From: an uncultured Bacteroidales bacterium | GTDB lineage: Bacteria; Bacteroidota; Bacteroidia; Bacteroidales; Paludibacteraceae | Direction: 5' to 3' | Length of the DNA: 64,000 nucleotides | Assembly: GCA_900320865.1 (NCBI GenBank) | Contig: ONTT01000007.1 | Location: forward strand, 1-64,000 | Shown here: piece after piece, positions 59,317-64,000 of the stretch | How the letters are laid out: each line of letters opens with the position of its first letter | How positions within the stretch are numbered: position 1 is the stretch's first letter | Position numbers and translations under genes: made by a program | The notes under the pieces: generated by a model | What the model saw: only the letters and a program-made list of their open reading frames with translations | Told to the model about the DNA's origin: nothing | Databases searched by the model: none

Positions 59317-60086
59317 CCGAGTGTCAGACTCGCTGATTGAGGATAGATAAGGGCATCGGCTTCCGGTGACCCTTTTTTCTCGCTATAGAATCCGGCAATG
59401 TCCGATAGACTGATCTTGTACTGCGCGTTAATCTGCATGCCGAATTTAAACTCGTAACCGACCGTGATGCATACACCGAAATGGTTGTTATGCAATTGAT
59501 ACAAGCGGCTGTAATCGTAGTTGTCCTCCATCGGTGCTCGGAAAGGAGCCGAAGAGGGTTGTGTCTCATCGAGGTTATGGAACTTATCCTTGATATTCGA
59601 TGCGAAGGTAAAATGAGTGAAGATACCTCCTCCGAACTGGATATAGCCTTTCTCTAAGCTGCCGAAACGGCCCAAGAAATAAATGGGAATATCCACACCG
59701 AAGGACCAAAGATGGTTCGCCGTGTCGGTCGCAGCGAAATAGTTCTGGTGCGCCGTGAAGATTACCTGCGGCTGTACTGCAAAATGCTTCGATATACTAA
59801 AGTCCAAGAAGCCGCCTAACTCACCTCCTACGCGCATGTATGAACTCATCGGCTTATGGTTTCTGGTGATGATGAAATTACTCATGTTCACACCCGCCAA
59901 GACACCGCCTGATACCAACTTAGGCAGTTTCTCCTGGTCCAACGAGTCTATCATATGCTCGGTGTCGAACTCGACAAACTGCGCTTTTACGTCATCCAAC
60001 TTCTGCTGTAGCTGTACGTCACGCGTCTGGGCCTGCGCGCTCAACAGCGCACAAAAGGCTATCAATAAACATCCAATTTTTTTCAT
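59301..60086 (-). CDS. Outer-membrane beta-barrel protein (PorT-like)
   Basis: This 261-residue protein has signal MKKIGCLLIAFCALLSAQAQ, a short charged linker and an eight-strand-type barrel (about 65-261). The barrel includes GGVLAGVNMSNFIITRN, GGFLDFSISKHFAVQPQVIF and SLTLGYRWK at the C-terminus, whose last strand has the expected alternating pattern. It is close to the PorT/OMP_b-brl_2 type of porin-like proteins found throughout Bacteroidota. A role in the T9SS is possible but not indicated. It starts 1 base after the DUF5686 stop, so the two are co-transcribed. Confidence 0.82.
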   Translation of the reverse strand: MKKIGCLLIAFCALLSAQAQTRDVQLQQKLDDVKAQFVEFDTEHMIDSLDQEKLPKLVSGGVLAGVNMSNFIITRNHKPMSSYMRVGGELGGFLDFSISKHFAVQPQVIFTAHQNYFAATDTANHLWSFGVDIPIYFLGRFGSLEKGYIQFGGGIFTHFTFASNIKDKFHNLDETQPSSAPFRAPMEDNYDYSRLYQLHNNHFGVCITVGYEFKFGMQINAQYKISLSDIAGFYSEKKGSPEADALIYPQSASLTLGYRWK

Positions 60087-60087
60087 A

Positions 60088-62931
60088 CTACAACGAGAAT
60101 CTAAAGGTTATTTTAACGCCGTTTCGTCCCCACGCACCTATCTTACGTCTTCCGTGAATCATCACAGGGCTTCCATCTTCATTAAACTGCGGCACGTATT
60201 GTATAGGGTTGTTGGGATCCGGGGCCATCTTCTGAATCATATAAGGCAACTCATAGTCGTTATACGTGATACGACGTATGTAGTCGATACGAATGAACTT
60301 CAAGATATTCTCAAATCCGGCCGTGATCTCCATGTACGGCAACTTACCGATCGGAGAGGACGTACGATAGCCGTCTTTGATGTACCCATCGTGGTCAAAG
60401 GCATTGTCCACAATACCATTCTCCCATGCCGTGTGCGGGAAGTCATACAGGCCCGTTCCGCTTTCCAGATACGGGTTGTTCTTCTTCGTCAAACCGCCAT
60501 AGATTCCGGAGAACGATACGACGCCGCGCAACTTCAGTTTGTTGATACCCGGAATACGGTTCATAATCCAGCCTTTGAAGAAATACGTGGCATATAACGC
60601 AACATACTCGTCCATGAGGAACTCCATCGGCTTCATCTGGTTGAAGGCGCGGTTCGCAAGGAAGATACTCGTACTGCTCTGCGGGATATAGAGGTGGGTG
60701 AACGGCGTCTTCTGCCATATCATACCCGTCTGAACACGCAGATCCAAGTGACCGAAGGCAGAGAACCAGAAGCGCTTGTCGAAGAGGAACTCCGTACGAT
60801 TGTAAATAAATCCGTCGCCGCCGTTATGACGGTCGTCCAGGTAACCCACGTAGTGCGTTAACTTCAGCGTAGGCGCATCTTTCTCCAAGGCAAACGGACT
60901 AGGTACTCCCATACGGTCGATATAGACGCGGCTGCCCGGCGAATATTGGAATTCGACATATCCCTCGTAGTTGCGATACGAACCGATATTCGTCATCGAA
61001 TTGCTCCACGTAGAGTCAACCGGGTTCATCGTCCAGTTCATTCGCTCGTAGCGTAGCGAACCCGCGGCCTCGTTATTTGTGAAGTCAAAACCGGTCTTGA
61101 TGGAGAATTTATTCCGCCACTCCTTCATATAATCCACTTTGGCATGGAAGACGTACTGCGCAAAAGGCATCGTCGGTGTACTCGTCGGGATGGACATCAA
61201 GATGTGGTCACGACGAATGACATCGGTTAACTGACCCGGCTCCTCTACGTCATACTGCGCGGAGAACTGAATATGATGGCGCAAACCGTCATAGGGCTGG
61301 TTCTTATGCTTGTCGAAGGTATAAACGAGAGTGGCGTTGTATTTGGGACGCAGGTCTTTCGTTCCGAAGGCTGCATAGCCGCGGAAGAAGAACTGATCGT
61401 GCAGTTTAGCTGTACTTACGCCGCCGAAACGCAAACGGACACCCTCTAACATGTTCCAACTGATGAAGTTATAGATCGGTCCGATATCGAACTTACTATC
61501 GTACATCACAGACGAAGGCTTGGTCGGGATAAACTCCGTGGTTACCGAGTTCACAAACAGCGCCAGACTATTGAAGATCGGAGTGGAGGTGAACTCATGC
61601 ACAAGGTCCACTACGGAATTCTCATAGGGTGTCAGCGGTTCAGGACGAAGCGTCTGCCATGCATCAGCGTCGAGACGAACTGCCGTAGAGTCATTCGTCT
61701 CCACCTCATCGGCCGTCATACTGCTGAAAGTCTCCTTGGGAATCGGCGTCTCAAGATCCCAACCCGTGTAGATCTTTGTCTGACGCGCCAACATGCCGCG
61801 TTTGTTGTTCAAGATATAGAACTTTGCATAGGTCGTCGTTCTATCCGGTGCCCAAAGACCGTTCTCCAACTGCTTATAACTATGCTCTACCGAGTAGTTG
61901 CTCACGAAGTTCAGGTTGATCTCCGGAGGAACGTTAATAGCGTATTTCTTGAGTCGGAACGTGCTGTCGTTGACGATATAGAGGTGACCCGTAAAACCGT
62001 AACTCTCTGAGTTAACCGGCACGAAAGCAAGGTCAATACACGGATAGCCGTCCACCATGATGGTATCCATAATATAATACTGGTAGAAAGTGACCGCCAG
62101 GGTAGAGGAGAGCGGCGAGACGAAGCGGTTGAACAGCAGATTCATGCTGTTCTCGTTGATGTCCACGTCCTTGAAGATCGCATTCACGTTCTCTTGGAAA
62201 CTGCCCGGCGAGATAATATCCTCCACACCGAAGATTCGCTTCTTCTGCAGGATCTTCTTCTCGCGGTGCGGTTTGCGTTGATAGTATTCTTCGTTGATGT
62301 GCTCGCGAATAGAAACCGTCACATTCGGATAGACACCCGTCGTATCGATGTATTTCTGCACGAATGAGAAGTTCTTCCAGAACGGCTTCTCCCAGTTCAC
62401 CTGGATATTATCCAGCGCAAACGACATACGGCTGTAGGTCTGCGCAGTGTACTGGTCCACGGTACGTACGTTGAAAGAGTCTTTGTGGGCGATGACGTTC
62501 TTGATCAGCTCCACGGCCGGATTACCTTTGCGCTTGTAATCGCGTTTGCGGTTCTTCGGCGTCACGACGATATCTTGCAATCCGTACACATCGGGCGTTA
62601 ACTTAATCTTCACATCCTTGCGGTTCTGGCCTTTGCGAAGCGTTAACATCTCTGTCTTATAACCCAACATCTGGAAATTTATTGTGTTATAGCCCGCGGT
62701 GTTGCTGATGGAGAAGTTACCGTCTATATCGGATGTCGTACCTATCTCCGAAGGAACCATACCTTTGTTACTGGTCGATTTGAGGAAGTAGATCTGCACG
62801 AAGGGCAGGGTCTCTCCTGTATCACCGTCCACTACAGTACCGGAAATACTCGTGCGCTGCTCTTCCTGCGCAAACGTAGGCAGGAACAAAAGGCACGATA
62901 AACAAACTAATATGTATTTGATCTGTTTCAC
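60088..62931 (-). CDS. DUF5686/carboxypeptidase-like regulatory domain outer-membrane protein
   Basis: This 947-residue protein has a signal peptide (KYILVCLSCLLFLPTFAQ), a carboxypeptidase-like beta-sandwich (about 24-110, SISGTVVDGDTGETLPFVQI) and the DUF5686 region (about 110-947). The C-terminal barrel is rich in Tyr and Phe and ends VKITFRFSL. DUF5686 proteins are common in Bacteroidota and resemble TonB-dependent receptors without a plug; function unproven. The start is GTG at 62931, overlapping the DAHP synthase stop (GTGA). An in-frame ATG at 62970 would put 13 extra residues before the signal peptide. Confidence 0.9.
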   Translation of the reverse strand: MKQIKYILVCLSCLLFLPTFAQEEQRTSISGTVVDGDTGETLPFVQIYFLKSTSNKGMVPSEIGTTSDIDGNFSISNTAGYNTINFQMLGYKTEMLTLRKGQNRKDVKIKLTPDVYGLQDIVVTPKNRKRDYKRKGNPAVELIKNVIAHKDSFNVRTVDQYTAQTYSRMSFALDNIQVNWEKPFWKNFSFVQKYIDTTGVYPNVTVSIREHINEEYYQRKPHREKKILQKKRIFGVEDIISPGSFQENVNAIFKDVDINENSMNLLFNRFVSPLSSTLAVTFYQYYIMDTIMVDGYPCIDLAFVPVNSESYGFTGHLYIVNDSTFRLKKYAINVPPEINLNFVSNYSVEHSYKQLENGLWAPDRTTTYAKFYILNNKRGMLARQTKIYTGWDLETPIPKETFSSMTADEVETNDSTAVRLDADAWQTLRPEPLTPYENSVVDLVHEFTSTPIFNSLALFVNSVTTEFIPTKPSSVMYDSKFDIGPIYNFISWNMLEGVRLRFGGVSTAKLHDQFFFRGYAAFGTKDLRPKYNATLVYTFDKHKNQPYDGLRHHIQFSAQYDVEEPGQLTDVIRRDHILMSIPTSTPTMPFAQYVFHAKVDYMKEWRNKFSIKTGFDFTNNEAAGSLRYERMNWTMNPVDSTWSNSMTNIGSYRNYEGYVEFQYSPGSRVYIDRMGVPSPFALEKDAPTLKLTHYVGYLDDRHNGGDGFIYNRTEFLFDKRFWFSAFGHLDLRVQTGMIWQKTPFTHLYIPQSSTSIFLANRAFNQMKPMEFLMDEYVALYATYFFKGWIMNRIPGINKLKLRGVVSFSGIYGGLTKKNNPYLESGTGLYDFPHTAWENGIVDNAFDHDGYIKDGYRTSSPIGKLPYMEITAGFENILKFIRIDYIRRITYNDYELPYMIQKMAPDPNNPIQYVPQFNEDGSPVMIHGRRKIGAWGRNGVKITFRFSL

Positions 62932-63956
62932 TCTTGTTTTCTTAAACTCTCTTGGTGTATCAATTCCCAAATATGCAGCATAAAGTCCGTAGACAGACTT
63001 TTATCCTTTAATTCTTCATTCTTAATCTTTAATTTCTCTACAATCTGCTGATATCGCTCAGGCTGTAACGGAGCTACGCCGTGCGCTTTCTTCCATTTAC
63101 CGATGCGCTCACTCACTTCCATGCGCGCAGCAATCGTGCCCCATAAGCGTTCATCCAATTCATCAATTTCCGCCCGCAGCCAATTCAGTTCTTTTGTTTC
63201 ACCACCCATAGGAGATGATACCCTATCGGAGGCAAATATCTCCGCCAACCCCTTTGGAGTCAATTGCTGTGCATTGTCGGATAACGCAGACTTCGGATCA
63301 CAATGTACTTCCACCATCGCGCCATCCAAACCTAACTCTTCTATCTTCTGAATCAGTTCCGGCACTTTAGCCGCTTCACCGCTCATATGACTCGGGTCCA
63401 GCAACATCGGTATGTCCGGTCGCGCCAACCGCACTTGATGCGCCATCGCCCAGCACGGCTGATGGTTACATCCACGATGAACCGCTATCACCGGCACTCC
63501 CGTCTTTTCCAACCGCTCGATATTCCCGATCCATAAACCCGCATCGGCATTCACCGGATTTTTGATCAGAATCCCTTTAAAATTTCCATTCACCAATTTC
63601 CAATCTCCAATGGCGTCTGCTATCGCTTGCACAGCAAGTGGATTGGCTGACGACCTCGCTCCGATCCATAGATAGTCCATTCCCGCCTCCAGCGCTTTGG
63701 TTACATGTTCCGGTGTGGCCACTTCGGTCGCTACAGGCAACCCCAAACGCTGTTTCACTTCCTGCAACCATACCAAACCTTCTTCGCCTACACCTTGAAA
63801 CGTGTGCGGGCTCGTGCGCGGTTTCCATGCGCCCGCGCGATATATAAACGGTATCTCACCGCAAGCGTCTTTCAACTGACTCGCGGTGAGCAATACTTGT
63901 TCACGGCTCTCCGCCGCACAAGGACCCAGTATATAAATCGGTTTGTTGATGGACAA
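62928..63956 (-). CDS. DAHP synthase / chorismate mutase fusion
   Basis: This 342-residue protein joins a class Ib DAHP synthase (about 1-245) and an AroQ chorismate mutase (about 250-342). The synthase has GPCAAES (about 11-17), YRAGAWKPRTSP (about 39-50), HRGCN and the C-terminal PSHMSG metal site. The mutase has LRAEIDELDERLW and ERIGKWKK. The first enzyme starts the shikimate pathway and the second starts Phe and Tyr synthesis; the fusion is common in Bacteroidota. Two repeat-derived inserts are visible: GDWKLVNGNFKG inside the barrel (about 116-127) and LKIKNEELKDKS (about 309-320) inside the mutase. Confidence 0.94.
   Translation of the reverse strand: MSINKPIYILGPCAAESREQVLLTASQLKDACGEIPFIYRAGAWKPRTSPHTFQGVGEEGLVWLQEVKQRLGLPVATEVATPEHVTKALEAGMDYLWIGARSSANPLAVQAIADAIGDWKLVNGNFKGILIKNPVNADAGLWIGNIERLEKTGVPVIAVHRGCNHQPCWAMAHQVRLARPDIPMLLDPSHMSGEAAKVPELIQKIEELGLDGAMVEVHCDPKSALSDNAQQLTPKGLAEIFASDRVSSPMGGETKELNWLRAEIDELDERLWGTIAARMEVSERIGKWKKAHGVAPLQPERYQQIVEKLKIKNEELKDKSLSTDFMLHIWELIHQESLRKQE
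63005..63038. repeat. TTAATTCTTCATTCTTAATC-type repeat inside the chorismate mutase
   Basis: The degenerate 9-base tandem is in frame and encodes KLKIKNEELKDKS. The family is shared with 42556-42585. Confidence 0.65.
63579..63612. repeat. Heptamer-family insert inside the DAHP synthase
   Basis: AATTTCCATTCACCAATTTC followed by CAATCTCCAA is related to the ACCAATC family and encodes IGDWKLVNGNF in the barrel. Confidence 0.65.
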
Positions 63957-63959
63957 TCG

Positions 63960-64000
63960 TTAATAAGTGAGCTGCATTCGGAATACCATAGCATCCGGAG
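63960..64000 (-). CDS. C-terminal end of an upstream gene (partial)
   Basis: A minus-strand frame enters at the window edge and ends at TAA (63962-63960), three bases before the DAHP synthase start. The 12 visible residues end in RMQLTY. Two other frames are also open here, so this is chosen only by its fit to the tight gene spacing. An aromatic last residue would fit an outer-membrane barrel, but the piece is too short to name. Confidence 0.35.
   Translation of the reverse strand, partial: PDAMVFRMQLTY

Noticed and set aside
1..64000. Phage, integrative element or genomic-island borders
   Set aside because: No integrase, transposase, tRNA-linked direct repeats or abrupt composition shift was seen.

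Overview
The window is a gene-dense stretch of a Bacteroidota (order Bacteroidales) chromosome. The evidence is consistent. There is a type IX secretion pair (PorU sortase and PorV) next to ispF, a complete Bat aerotolerance operon, Bacteroidota-type LptD and DUF5686 proteins, DUF349, and promoters of the Bacteroidota form TTG-N20-TAnnTTTG. I cannot place it below order; the many interspersed mini-repeats suggest a little-studied lineage. I see no tRNA, rRNA, CRISPR array, prophage or transposase.

Layout. 1-900: the end of one gene, a terminator, a 27-residue membrane peptide and a small exported protein. 884-4477: AraC-type regulator, then an aldehyde dehydrogenase / hemolysin III / NUDIX operon. 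4830-7391: DUF349 protein, FtsE and SufE. 7371-13914 (minus): FAH-like protein, porU, porV, ispF, a small exported protein and aroK. 14002-20463 (minus): acyl-CoA ligase, lptD, SlyD-like isomerase and der. 20756-22405: a second acyl-CoA ligase with a candidate TetR operator. 22475-29282 (minus): a long operon with a DUF6359-type exported protein, 2-hydroxyacid dehydrogenase, lipoprotein, pepT, gcvT, patatin and TetR. 29422-36076 (plus): GNAT fusion, rimP-nusA-infB and a lipoprotein. 36015-44831 (minus): moxR, DUF58, a DUF4381-like protein and batA-E. 45131-55841 (plus): an unknown protein, then a 3,216-residue cell-surface protein. 55936-59316 (plus): glycosyltransferase, small multidrug-resistance-like transporter and LTA-synthase-like enzyme, a likely envelope-glycolipid unit. 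59301-64000 (minus): DAHP synthase/chorismate mutase, DUF5686 protein and a beta-barrel protein.

How it fits together. Much of the window builds the envelope: LptD for LPS, PorU/PorV for exporting and anchoring proteins, and the GT4/EamA/LtaS unit for polar lipid or glycan decoration. The giant protein is a plausible client of the PorU/PorV machinery. It has about thirty cadherin-like beta-sandwich repeats, two carbohydrate-binding-like (PCMD) modules and a probable T9SS C-terminal signal.

Three signals are not explained by genes. (1) Thirteen promoters share exactly 20 bases between TTG and TA, often with an extended CATAT plus A-tract after the TTG. (2) Several families of short tandem or palindromic repeats lie between genes and also inside genes as in-frame insertions (BatD, DUF58, PepT, hemolysin III, DAHP synthase and others). 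(3) Arrays of small hairpins show compensatory base changes around 43.5 kb and 45.8 kb.
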